DNA from: an uncultured Opitutia bacterium
GTDB lineage: Bacteria; Verrucomicrobiota; Verrucomicrobiia; Opitutales; Opitutaceae
Reading direction: 5' to 3'
Assembly: GCA_937952235.1 (NCBI GenBank)
Contig: CALFZM010000068.1
Coordinates: 1 to 15,093, forward strand
DNA: 15,093 bases
Below the pieces are notes generated by a model. That model was given only the letters and a program-made list of their open reading frames with translations, was not told where the DNA came from and searched no databases. This document shows, piece after piece, positions 8,181-15,093 of this stretch. A program made the translations under genes and the position numbers. Positions within the stretch are counted from its first letter, which is position 1; each line of letters opens with the position of its first letter.

Positions 8181-9590
8181 CTAGGCCAGGATGCGGTCGA
8201 TGACATGGCCGTGCACGTCGGTCAGCCGGCGGTTCGCGCCGTTGTGGTAATACGTCAGCTTCTCGTGCTCGAGACCGAGCAAGCGGAGCACGGTGGCGTA
8301 GAAGTCGTAGACGGTCGTGACGTCAACGGCCGACCGGCGGCCGAACTCGTCGGTGGCGCCGTGGCTGACTCCGCCCTTCACGCCCGCGCCCATCATCCAG
8401 GTCGTGAACGCATCGGGATTGTGGTCGCGGCCCGCGGTACCCTCCTGGTGCGTGGGCATGCGGCCGAATTCGCTGCACCAGATGACGAGCACGTCCTGCA
8501 GCAGGCCGCGCTGTTTCAGATCGGCGAGCAGGGCCGCGGTGGGCTGGTCGAAAATCGGCGCGTGCCGCTCGTAGTCGGCCTTGAGCGTCTTGTGCGCGTC
8601 CCAGTTGAGCAGGCCGTCGACCGCGCTCGCCCGCGACGCGCAGTAGAGGCTGACATAACGCACGCCCTTTTCCAGCAGCCGGCGGCTGAGCAGGCAGTTG
8701 CGGGCGTACGCGGCCTTGAGGGCGTTCGCGTCGTTGGTGCCGTACAGCGCGTGCACGTGCCCGGGTTCGCGGGCGAGATCGCTCACGTCCGGTGCCGCGA
8801 GCTGCATTTTCGCCGCCAGTTCGTAGGCGGACATCCGCGCCTGGAGTTCGTCGCTTCCGGGCCGCGCGCCGGCATGCTCCGCGTTGATCGCGTGCAGGAA
8901 GTCGCGCGTCGCCTGCTCGGCGGCGGGATCGACCGACGCCGGGCGCGCCAGGTTGCGCAGCGGCTGGTGGGCCGCGAGCGCGACGGCCTGATACTGGGCG
9001 GGAAGGAAGCCGTTCCCCCAGTTCGCCTTGCCGTTGGGCGGTTCGCCACGGAGATCCTGGACGGCGACGTACGTCGGCAGGTTCTCGTTCAAGGAGCCGA
9101 GGGCATAGCTCACCCACGATCCCGCGCTGGGAAAACCCTCGCGGGGGAAGCCGGTGTTCATCGCGATGCAGCCGGGGCCGTGCGTGTTCGTGCGCGACGT
9201 CATCGAATGGATGAACGCGATGTCGTCGACGTGCGCCGCCATCCGCGGCAGCAGCGACGAGATCATCTTGCCGCTCTGCCCGGCGGGCCGGAACGCCCAC
9301 GGCGATCGCATGAGGTTGCCGTTCTTGCCCTGGAAGGTGACCTCGGTCGCGGCGCCCGGCAGCGGCGTGCCGTGGTACTTTTCCAGCATCGGCTTGTAGT
9401 CCCACAGGTCCACGTGGGAGGCGCCGCCGGGGCAGAAGATCTGCAGGACCTGTTTCGCCTTGGGCGGGAAGTGCGGCGTCCGCGGCGTCGCGACGAGATC
9501 ACGCACCAGCAACCGCGACAGCGCCACGCCCGCCATGCCCTTCGTCATGTCGCCGAGAAAGGCGCGGCGCGTGTGATCGAGACCGGTCAT
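8181..9590 (-). CDS. DUF1501 protein A (Tat-exported, alkaline-phosphatase/sulfatase-like fold)
   Basis: Encodes 469 residues. The N-terminus MTGLDHTRRAFLGDMTKGMAGVA is a twin-arginine signal (TRRAFL), implying export of a folded, probably cofactor- or metal-containing protein. Family marks are CPGGASHVDLWDYKP (about 54-68), NTHGPGCIAMNTG, GSWVSYALGS, NCLLSRRLLEKGVRYVSLY, WCSEFGRMPT, GRDHNP and the C-terminal HEKLTYYHNGANRRLTDVHG. DUF1501 proteins belong by sequence to the alkaline-phosphatase-like superfamily, and the Asp/His clusters could bind metal, but no activity is established to my knowledge. The usual length is about 420-480 residues, so it looks complete. The ATG at 9590 puts the Tat motif at the front; the longer frame to 9671 would run into the ThuA gene. 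It lies 40 bases after ThuA, and its stop is overlapped by the possible start of the following PSD1 gene. It is a diverged paralogue of the DUF1501 gene at 10644-12068. Confidence 0.9.
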   Translation of the reverse strand: MTGLDHTRRAFLGDMTKGMAGVALSRLLVRDLVATPRTPHFPPKAKQVLQIFCPGGASHVDLWDYKPMLEKYHGTPLPGAATEVTFQGKNGNLMRSPWAFRPAGQSGKMISSLLPRMAAHVDDIAFIHSMTSRTNTHGPGCIAMNTGFPREGFPSAGSWVSYALGSLNENLPTYVAVQDLRGEPPNGKANWGNGFLPAQYQAVALAAHQPLRNLARPASVDPAAEQATRDFLHAINAEHAGARPGSDELQARMSAYELAAKMQLAAPDVSDLAREPGHVHALYGTNDANALKAAYARNCLLSRRLLEKGVRYVSLYCASRASAVDGLLNWDAHKTLKADYERHAPIFDQPTAALLADLKQRGLLQDVLVIWCSEFGRMPTHQEGTAGRDHNPDAFTTWMMGAGVKGGVSHGATDEFGRRSAVDVTTVYDFYATVLRLLGLEHEKLTYYHNGANRRLTDVHGHVIDRILA

Positions 9591-9630
9591 GGAAGAGACC
9601 CGCGGACGACATTCCGTTGGCGACGCCGGC

Positions 9631-10551
9631 TCACTGCTTCTTCTTCGCCGCTTTCGCGGCCGGCGCGGCATTCCGCTTGTCGTCGAGGTTGCGCTCGAGG
9701 CGGGCGGGATCGAGGGCGACCTGCACGCCGCCCGCGGGCACGGGCAGCCGCGCGGCCCAGAGGATGCCGTTGAGCACGAGCGTGCGCTGGCTCGGATAGG
9801 CCCAGCTCGCGTGCAGGTCGGCGCCGGTGAAACCGAAGCCGCGGCCGCCGTCGGGACGCGTGTACGCCCACGCGATCACTTCCTCGCGGCCGGCGTGTTT
9901 CTTCGCGTCGGCGGTGGAGCGCGACTTGTCCGGCACCAGGCCGGTGAGCAACGGCGTCACGCCCGTCGGCGCAAAATGGAGATTGTAGAGCCAGCCGTCG
10001 CCGGGCGCGGCGAAGGGGTTCACGCCGCGCGTGATTTCGTGCGCCGGGATCGACTTGAACTCCATGTCCCAGTGGCCGCGACTGCCGATGTCGCTGTGGT
10101 AAACGGCGCCGAGCCAGCCCTTGATCTTCGCGCCATCGGGTCCCGCGGGCAGGTCCATTGCCTGGTGCAGCAGCACGAGCCCGGCGCCGTCGGCCATGAG
10201 GCGGGAGAGGACGGCCCAGCGCTTGGGATCCGCGAAGGGCTGCTTGCCGCCGCCGTCACCGAAATAGACCACGCACTTCGCGCCCTCGAGCACGCGTTCG
10301 TTCGCCGGCCAGCCGCGCGCCATCACCGGCCAGACGCCAGGCTGCTGCTTGAGCCAGTCCATGAGCAGCGCGCACCCGGCAAAATACTCGTGCGCCATCG
10401 CCTTGCTGCTTGGCCCGCCGGCAAGGAGCAGGACCTTGGTCATACCTGGCCGCGGCGCGTCCCGCTCGAGGGCCACGCCGGATTGATCGTAGGAAGGCGC
10501 GGCACGCAGCGACAGGGCGAGGCAGAGGAACGCGAGGACGGGGTATTTCAT
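9631..10551 (-). CDS. Secreted ThuA-like (trehalose utilisation) domain protein
   Basis: Encodes 306 residues. MKYPVLAFLCLALSLRAA is a signal peptide. The mature part, beginning VALERDAPRPGMTKVLLLAGG, has the Rossmann-like, class I glutamine-amidotransferase-related pattern of ThuA domains: MARGWPANERVLEGAKCVVYFGDGGG, a strand ending GLVLLHQAMDLP, GWLGAVYHSDIGSRGHWD and WAYTRPDGGRGFGFTGADLH before a terminal VLNGILWAARLPVPAGGVQ. The usual amidotransferase nucleophile Cys is not evident at the expected elbow, as in most ThuA proteins. The last about 25 residues are an Ala/Lys-rich tail ending KKKQ. ThuA domains commonly sit beside glycoside hydrolases and PSCyt/DUF1501 genes. They are linked to sugar metabolism, but the reaction is unresolved. 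The gene is the centre of the five-gene cluster: 92 bases after one DUF1501 gene and 40 before the other. The start at 10551 is the only one that leads with a signal peptide. Confidence 0.87.
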   Translation of the reverse strand: MKYPVLAFLCLALSLRAAPSYDQSGVALERDAPRPGMTKVLLLAGGPSSKAMAHEYFAGCALLMDWLKQQPGVWPVMARGWPANERVLEGAKCVVYFGDGGGKQPFADPKRWAVLSRLMADGAGLVLLHQAMDLPAGPDGAKIKGWLGAVYHSDIGSRGHWDMEFKSIPAHEITRGVNPFAAPGDGWLYNLHFAPTGVTPLLTGLVPDKSRSTADAKKHAGREEVIAWAYTRPDGGRGFGFTGADLHASWAYPSQRTLVLNGILWAARLPVPAGGVQVALDPARLERNLDDKRNAAPAAKAAKKKQ

Positions 10552-10581
10552 GCGCAGAAGATGAATCAAGCCGTGCAGGAC

Positions 10582-10635
10582 CACGAAGCACCCGAAATTC
10601 AGGGCCGCTTTCGTGTCTTTCGTGTGTTTCGTGTT
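10582..10635. repeat. 9-base tandem repeat with imperfect inverted partner
   Basis: Three tandem units, TTTCGTGTC, TTTCGTGTG and TTTCGTGTT (10609-10635), lie 8 bases from the DUF1501 stop. The segment 10582-10597 pairs with 10609-10624 at 13 of 16 positions across an 11-base loop, making a long imperfect hairpin in the spacer between DUF1501 and ThuA. From memory, spacers with TTTCGTG-type strings recur in Verrucomicrobiota and related genomes and often give spurious ORFs rich in Lys-His-Thr. Here the minus-strand reading gives NTKHTKDTK. It could act as an mRNA processing or stability hairpin. Confidence 0.65.
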
Positions 10636-10643
10636 CGCTCCCC

Positions 10644-12068
10644 TCAGATCAGGAGATCCTTCACCACGTGGCCGTGCACGTCGGTGAGGCGGAAGTCGCG
10701 GCCGTCGTGGCGGAAGGTGAGCTTCTCGTGATCGAGGCCGAGCTGGTGCAGGATCGTGGCGTGCAGGTCGTGCATGTGCACCTTGTTCTCGATCGCGAAG
10801 TGGCCGAACTCGTCCGTCTCGCCATACGCGAAGCCCGGCTTGAACCCGCCGCCGGCCAGCAGCACCGAGAAGCCGGTGGGGTTGTGGTCGCGGCCCGTGC
10901 CGTTGCGCTCCGCGTACGGCGTGCGGCCAAATTCGCTGCCCCACCACACGATCGTATCGTCGAGGAGCCCGCGCTCCTTGAGATCCGTGAGCAGGCCGGC
11001 CACCGGCTTGTCGACCCGCACCGCGTGGTCCTTGTGCTTCGGCATGTTGGAATGCTGGTCCCATGCCGGGTTGTTGGTGTTGTCGGAGTAATTGACCTGG
11101 ATGAAGCGCACGCCTGATTCCGCGAGCCGCCGCGCCATCAGGCACTGCCGGCCGTAGTCGTCGGTCAGCTCCTCGCCGATGCCGTAGAGCTTCTTCGTCG
11201 CCTCCGATTCCTTGCTCAGGTCGAGGGCGTCAGGGGCGTGGTTCTGCAGCCGCCAGGCGAGCTCGTACGAGCTGGCGACGGCCTCGAGTTCGTGGTCGCC
11301 GGGCCGCAGGCGCAATTGCTCGTCGTTGAGCGCGCGCACGAGGTCGAACTGGCGCTGCTGCTCGGCCGCCGAGCGCAGGGGATGCCGGATGTTCTTGATG
11401 CCCGCTTCCGTGGCACGCTGGCCGGCCCGGCCGATGGCCGTTCCCTGGTAGACCGAGGGCAGGAACGCGCTGCCGTAGTTGCGCGGCCCGCCATTGGCCA
11501 TGGTGGGGCTGAGCGCGACGAAGGCCGGCAGGTTCTCGTTCTCCGTGCCCAGCCCGTACGAGATCCACGAGCCCATCGACGGGCGGATGAGATTCGTCGA
11601 GCCCGTGTGCAGGAAGAGCGTGGCGGGGCCGTGCGCCACGCCCTCCGTGTGCATCGAACGCACGACGCAGTACTCGTCGGCGTGTTGCGCGAGGTGCGGG
11701 AAGAGCTCCGACACCCAGCGGCCCGATTGCCCGCGCTGCTTGAATTCCCACAGCGGCTTCATGACGCGCTGCGTCGAGCCCGCGCCGGTCTTCGCGATGC
11801 TCCGCTGGTCGAGGAAGTCCATCATCTTCCCGTCGTGCGTGTAGAGGACCGGCTTGTAGTCGAAGCTGTCGAGGTGGCTGACGCCGCCGCCCATGAAGAG
11901 GAAGATCACGCGCTTGGCCCGCGCCGGCCGGTGGCCCGGGCGCGGGGCGAGCGGATTGCGTCCGACGGCGGCCGCCTGCGCCGCGATGCCGGAAAGCGCG
12001 AGGTAGCCGAAGCCGCACGCGAGCCGCTGCAACGCCTGCCGGCGGGTGAAGTGAAGTGAAGGTTGCAT
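10644..12068 (-). CDS. DUF1501 protein B (Tat-exported, alkaline-phosphatase/sulfatase-like fold)
   Basis: Encodes 474 residues. MQPSLHFTRRQALQRLACGFGYLALS carries a twin-arginine motif (TRRQAL) and a hydrophobic stretch ending IAAQA, so the product is Tat-exported. Family marks are FLFMGGGVSHLDSFDYKP (about 56-73), GVAHGPATLFLHTGS, GSWISYGLGTENENLPA, RQCLMARRLAESGVRFIQV, WWGSEFGRTPY, GRDHNPTGF and LDHEKLTFRHDGRDFRLTDVHG. The same blocks occur in DUF1501 protein A in this window, but the middle (about residues 170-330) has diverged strongly, so they are old paralogues rather than a recent duplication. The product is probably a partner of the PSD1 haem protein encoded 22 bases upstream, since this two-gene pairing is a standard arrangement in Planctomycetota and Verrucomicrobiota. 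No Shine-Dalgarno is seen before the ATG; the start is supported by the signal sequence. Confidence 0.91.
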   Translation of the reverse strand: MQPSLHFTRRQALQRLACGFGYLALSGIAAQAAAVGRNPLAPRPGHRPARAKRVIFLFMGGGVSHLDSFDYKPVLYTHDGKMMDFLDQRSIAKTGAGSTQRVMKPLWEFKQRGQSGRWVSELFPHLAQHADEYCVVRSMHTEGVAHGPATLFLHTGSTNLIRPSMGSWISYGLGTENENLPAFVALSPTMANGGPRNYGSAFLPSVYQGTAIGRAGQRATEAGIKNIRHPLRSAAEQQRQFDLVRALNDEQLRLRPGDHELEAVASSYELAWRLQNHAPDALDLSKESEATKKLYGIGEELTDDYGRQCLMARRLAESGVRFIQVNYSDNTNNPAWDQHSNMPKHKDHAVRVDKPVAGLLTDLKERGLLDDTIVWWGSEFGRTPYAERNGTGRDHNPTGFSVLLAGGGFKPGFAYGETDEFGHFAIENKVHMHDLHATILHQLGLDHEKLTFRHDGRDFRLTDVHGHVVKDLLI

Positions 12069-12090
12069 GGGCGGAAGGGGGCGGTCGGGC

Positions 12091-14958
12091 TCAGCGCAGG
12101 TAGCGGAAATCCAGGCAGGCCAGCAGCGCCTGATGCACCTGTGCCCAGGTGGCCTGGCGGGCCGGGGCGGCGGCGTCGGAGGGCGCGTGGGTGGCGACGA
12201 ACTCCAGGGCGAGCCGGCGTTCGCCCGCCGTGGGCGGGCGGCCGAGTGCCACCCGGTAGGCGTGATCGAGCCGCGCAGCGTCGTCGCCGGCCACCTCGCG
12301 CAGCGTGCGCGCCGCGGCGTGTTCGGCCTGGGCGGTCACGAAGGTATGGTTCATGAGGTACAGCGCCTGCGGTGCGACGGTCGTGACGGGCCGGAGGCCG
12401 TAAGGGGCGTTGATGTCGGCGAAGTCGAACGCCTCGAACAGCTCCAGGCGGCGATTGCGGAAAGCGGGCGTGTAGACGCTCCGACGCACGTCCTTGAACT
12501 CGTAGCCGTACTCGTAGCCCTGCGCGGCGGAGCCGGGGCCGAGCACGATGTTGGGGCCGCCCACGGTGCGATCGAGCTGGCCCGCCATCGCCAGCATGGC
12601 GTCCCGGATCTCCTCGGCTTCGAGCCGGCGCCGGTGCGCGCGCGCGAACAACCGGTTGTCCGGGTCGAGCCGGCGCACCTCGACCGGGACGAGCGAGTCG
12701 AGCTGGTAGACCCGGGAGAGCACGATCGCGCGCACGAGTTTCTTCATCGACCAGCCCTCGGCCGCGAAACGGCGGGCGAGATAATCGAGCAGCGCCGGGT
12801 GCGAGGGGCGTTCGCCGGTCACGCCGAAGTTGTCCACCGTGCGCACGATCCCCGCGCCCATCAGCCAGGCCCAGGTGCGGTTCACCGTGACGCGCGCGGT
12901 GAGCGGATTCGCGTCGCTGGCGATCCATTCCGCGAGTTCGCGCCGGCCGCTCTGCTCCGGGGAAAACGCCGGGGCCGGCCCCATCATGGCGACCTGCAGG
13001 AAACCGCGCGGCACCTTCGGGCCGAGGTTGCGGGCGTTGCCCCGGACGCGGATCTCCGTGTCGCCGATCTCGCCGATCGCCTCCTTGACGCTCATCGCCA
13101 GCGGCCGGGCGGGCGCGGCGGCGCGGAGCTGGCGCAAGTCGGCTTCGAGTTTCCGCAGCGCGGCGGCGTTCTGCTTCGCCGCCGGGTCCTGGACGCCCGC
13201 GATCGCCTCGGGCACCGGCGCCTTGGCATCGAGCGGCAGGAGCTGCAGCGCATCGGCCACCACGAACCCGTCCGTCCCTTCCGTGCCCACGAGCACGTAG
13301 CCCGCGCCGTCCTTCTCGAATCGATACGTGCCCAGGGTGACGAACCGGCCGGCCACCCGCGGCGCCTCGCGCTGGTTCACGGTCACGACGTTCTCGCCGT
13401 CGGCGTGGAAGATCGTCACGGGCACGTTGGTCGCGCGGTTCGCCCCGGGCGTATAAGCGAGCCGCACCTCGTAGCGGCCCGCCTGCGGAATCGGCGGCGT
13501 GTAGGTGATCGTCTTCGCGCCCTTGCCTTCGTTGTTGTCGGAGAGATATCCCTCGCCGACATAACCCGCGGTGACGGCGGACGGTTTCCAGCGCCCGACC
13601 ACGCGCGCCTTCGGATCGTCGATGACGATGCCCGGCAGGGTCGCGACCGCGACACCCTTGGCCGAAGCCGCGGGCTGTGCCGGCGGCCGCAGCGCCGCGA
13701 TCTGTTTCTCCAAGGCCGCCACCCGCGCCTCATGGGCCGCCAGTTCCGCCTCGGCCGCCGGGTCCATGGGCAGGTTCACATCGACCCACTTGGCGACGTT
13801 GTCGGTGTAGTTGTGCAGCGTGTGCGTGCTGCGGAGGATGCCGGCGAGCGCGTAGTAATCCTGCGTGGGGATCGGGTCGAACTTGTGGTCGTGGCAGCGC
13901 GCGCAGGCGATCGTCATCCCGAGGAACGCCTTCCCGAGCGTATCGAGCTGCTCGTCGATGATGTCCATTCGCAGCGCGTCCTTCGCCTGTTCCTCGTAAT
14001 TGGTGGGCCCGAGCGCGAGAAACCCGGTGGCGATGGCGAGCCGGCTGCGCTCCGCCGCGTCGGCGGCCGGCAGCAGGTCGCCGGCGAGCTGCTCGCGGAT
14101 GAAGCGGTCGAAGGGCACGTCGCGGTTGAGGCTGTCGATGACGTAGTCCCGGTAGCGCCAGGCGTCCTTGAACAACAGCGTCCGCCCGCCGCCGCTCGAT
14201 TCGGCGAAGCGCGCCACGTCGAGCCAGCGCCGCCCCCAGCGTTCGCCGAACTGCGGCGAGGCCAGCAGGCCGTCGACCACGCGTGCCGTGGCGTCGGGCC
14301 GGGCATCGTGCACGTAGGCATCGATGGCCTCCGGCGTCGGCGGCAGGCCGGTGAGGTCGAACGAGAGCCGCCGCAGCAGCGTCGCCCGGTCGGCATCGGC
14401 CGCGGGCGCGAGGCCCTTTTCCGCCCACTGCGCCGCCACGAAACGGTCGATCTCCGTGCGCGCCCATCCTGCGCCCGCGGCGGGGATCTTCGGTTCCGCG
14501 GGCGGCACGAACGCCCAGAACTTGCGCCCCTCCTCGAGGCTCAGGCCGACCTGCCGGCCGCTGCCGGCGCCCCTCTCCGCCGCGGGGGCGGGCGCACCGC
14601 GCTTCACCCACTCCTCGAGCAACGCGACCTCCTCCCTGGGCAGGGACGACTTCGGCGGCATCGCCTCGAAGTCGAGCCCGGTGTAGCGCACCGCCTTGAT
14701 CAGCGGGCTGCCGTCGACGTTGCCCGGGATCACGGCCGGCCCCGAGTCGCCGCCCTCGATCCAGCCCGCAGAATGATCGAGCCGCAGCCCTGCCTTGATC
14801 TTGTGGTCGGCCGCGTGGCACTCGTAGCAGCGGGCCGCGAGGATCGGCCGGATCTTCTTCTCGAAGAACTCGAGGTCGGCCACATCCGTTGCGCCTGCGA
14901 CGGCAGTGCCCAGCAGCGGGCCACTGATCACGGCAAGGCGCAGGAATGGGGCGAACAT
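12091..14958 (-). CDS. PSCyt1-PSCyt2-golvesin-like-PSD1 secreted haem protein
   Basis: Encodes 955 residues, full length for the family. Domains in order: signal peptide (about 1-23, ending AVAGA); PSCyt1 (planctomycete cytochrome C) with haem motif CYECH at 44-48 and GGDSGPAVIPGN; PSCyt2/DUF1549 (about 168-375) with FDLTGLPPTPE, FGERWGRRWLDVARFAES and a second CxxCH, CARCHDHKFDPIP, at 352-356; a coiled-coil-like stretch (402-423); a golvesin/xanthan-lyase-type beta domain (about 440-577) with YVGEGYLSDNNEGKG and TDGFVVADALQLLP; a second helical stretch (592-613); PSD1/DUF1553 (about 675-930) with NRTWAWLMGAGIV, RPSHPALLDYLARRF and AEEIRDAMLAMAGQLDR. The two CxxCH motifs suggest covalent c-type haem and an electron-transfer or oxidoreductase role outside the cytoplasm; substrate unknown. 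It is the first gene of the cluster, and its paralogue at 5325-8206 has a different central domain. Confidence 0.92.
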   Translation of the reverse strand: MFAPFLRLAVISGPLLGTAVAGATDVADLEFFEKKIRPILAARCYECHAADHKIKAGLRLDHSAGWIEGGDSGPAVIPGNVDGSPLIKAVRYTGLDFEAMPPKSSLPREEVALLEEWVKRGAPAPAAERGAGSGRQVGLSLEEGRKFWAFVPPAEPKIPAAGAGWARTEIDRFVAAQWAEKGLAPAADADRATLLRRLSFDLTGLPPTPEAIDAYVHDARPDATARVVDGLLASPQFGERWGRRWLDVARFAESSGGGRTLLFKDAWRYRDYVIDSLNRDVPFDRFIREQLAGDLLPAADAAERSRLAIATGFLALGPTNYEEQAKDALRMDIIDEQLDTLGKAFLGMTIACARCHDHKFDPIPTQDYYALAGILRSTHTLHNYTDNVAKWVDVNLPMDPAAEAELAAHEARVAALEKQIAALRPPAQPAASAKGVAVATLPGIVIDDPKARVVGRWKPSAVTAGYVGEGYLSDNNEGKGAKTITYTPPIPQAGRYEVRLAYTPGANRATNVPVTIFHADGENVVTVNQREAPRVAGRFVTLGTYRFEKDGAGYVLVGTEGTDGFVVADALQLLPLDAKAPVPEAIAGVQDPAAKQNAAALRKLEADLRQLRAAAPARPLAMSVKEAIGEIGDTEIRVRGNARNLGPKVPRGFLQVAMMGPAPAFSPEQSGRRELAEWIASDANPLTARVTVNRTWAWLMGAGIVRTVDNFGVTGERPSHPALLDYLARRFAAEGWSMKKLVRAIVLSRVYQLDSLVPVEVRRLDPDNRLFARAHRRRLEAEEIRDAMLAMAGQLDRTVGGPNIVLGPGSAAQGYEYGYEFKDVRRSVYTPAFRNRRLELFEAFDFADINAPYGLRPVTTVAPQALYLMNHTFVTAQAEHAAARTLREVAGDDAARLDHAYRVALGRPPTAGERRLALEFVATHAPSDAAAPARQATWAQVHQALLACLDFRYLR

Positions 14959-15093
14959 GACGCGTTGGGATTAGCGGTGGCGGAGGGGTCCGCCGCAGCC
15001 CCATCAGCCAAGAGCGGCCCCTACCGGAAATCAAGCGGCCTTCAACGGGCAGTCATGGCACTCGGAATTGCGGATCGAAAGCCCCCCCTTGGG
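14959..15093 (-). promoter_or_regulatory. Leader region of the haem protein/DUF1501/ThuA cluster with a 5'-UTR hairpin
   Basis: No gene is recognisable in these last 135 bases. Bases 14979-14994 form a perfect 6-bp stem, GGCGGA pairing with TCCGCC around a 4-base loop, 20 bases upstream of the ATG on the transcribed strand. This could mask the translation start or mark the mRNA leader. No confident -35/-10 pair or Shine-Dalgarno is visible, and the promoter may lie beyond the window. Confidence 0.35.

Larger units (their letters stand above)
5325..8206 (-). pseudogene. PSCyt1-PSCyt2-F5/8-like-PSD1 haem protein gene, frameshifted near its 3' end
   Basis: The intact product would be a secreted haem protein of about 965 residues. 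From the ATG at 8206: signal peptide (hydrophobic core about 24-40), PSCyt1 (DUF1588-class, planctomycete cytochrome C) with haem motif CYGCH at 63-67, and PSCyt2/DUF1549 (about 173-385) with a second CxxCH, CARCHHHKFDPIP, at 361-365. A helical Ala/Glu/Arg linker follows (395-437), then a discoidin-like F5/8 type C segment (about 450-605) with LVEFEVWSAG, LAIDGRF and YDVQVSLDGREW, and PSD1/DUF1553 (about 695 on). The first frame runs to RDTLLVVAG (residue 820, near 5747) and then reads out of family until a stop at 5615. The family sequence resumes one frame over, GPGFRLYKFTQNNV to LNANELIFLD, ending with TGA at 5325-5327. Read as separate genes these would be 5615-8206 and a C-terminal piece from about 5757 to 5325. 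The start is uncertain: the ATG overlaps the DUF1501 gene by 26 bases, while a GTG at 8161 follows that gene's stop. The protein may survive as a truncated form lacking the last 140 or so residues, or the shift may be an assembly error. Confidence 0.85.

Noticed and set aside
9591..9671. An upstream extension of DUF1501 protein A to an ATG at 9671
   Set aside because: It would overlap the ThuA coding sequence by 41 bases and put an Arg-rich, non-conserved stretch in front of the Tat motif.

Overview
This window is a piece of a GC-rich bacterial chromosome, most likely Verrucomicrobiota (an Opitutaceae-like lineage) or the related Planctomycetota. The reasons are two genes for very large exported PSCyt1/PSCyt2/PSD1 haem proteins, two Tat-exported DUF1501 proteins and a ThuA-like protein, a gene set concentrated in those phyla. 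None of the starts has a convincing Shine-Dalgarno sequence, and several spacers carry small hairpin repeats. The phylum call is an inference from gene content, not from a marker gene.

Layout. The left edge holds the 3' part of a plus-strand FGGY sugar kinase of the rhamnulokinase type (1-1218). Everything after it lies on the minus strand. In transcription order, from the right edge leftwards, these are: a PSCyt1-PSCyt2-golvesin-like-PSD1 protein (14958-12091), DUF1501 protein B (12068-10644), a ThuA-like secreted protein (10551-9631), DUF1501 protein A (9590-8181), a second PSCyt1-PSCyt2-F5/8-like-PSD1 gene broken by a frameshift (8206-5325), a secreted BNR_4-type beta-propeller (5189-3816) and a polytopic GT-C-like membrane protein (3459-1237), which converges on the kinase. 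Gaps among the first five genes run from an overlap to 92 bases, so they look like one operon. The propeller follows after 135 bases. The membrane protein is separated by a repeat-rich spacer and is probably a separate unit.

How the genes may work together. The five-gene core is nearly mirror-symmetric in gene content: haem protein, DUF1501, ThuA, DUF1501, haem protein. All of its products carry export signals, and each haem protein has a different putative carbohydrate- or surface-binding insert. With the rhamnulokinase and a propeller of a class that contains rhamnose/uronate-active lyases and glycosidases, the neighbourhood suggests extracytoplasmic handling of a rhamnose-containing polysaccharide. 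No enzyme activity of PSCyt/DUF1501 pairs is established to my knowledge, so this is a hypothesis.

The most notable sequence-level signals are three. First, the frameshift in the second haem protein gene is explained exactly by a deletion between two short GGCGGGC repeats. Second, a family of roughly 28-42 base hairpin elements includes one copy with two compensatory stem changes. Third, one copy of this element overlaps the 5' end of the broken haem protein gene, so that the repeat is translated as the signal-peptide region.
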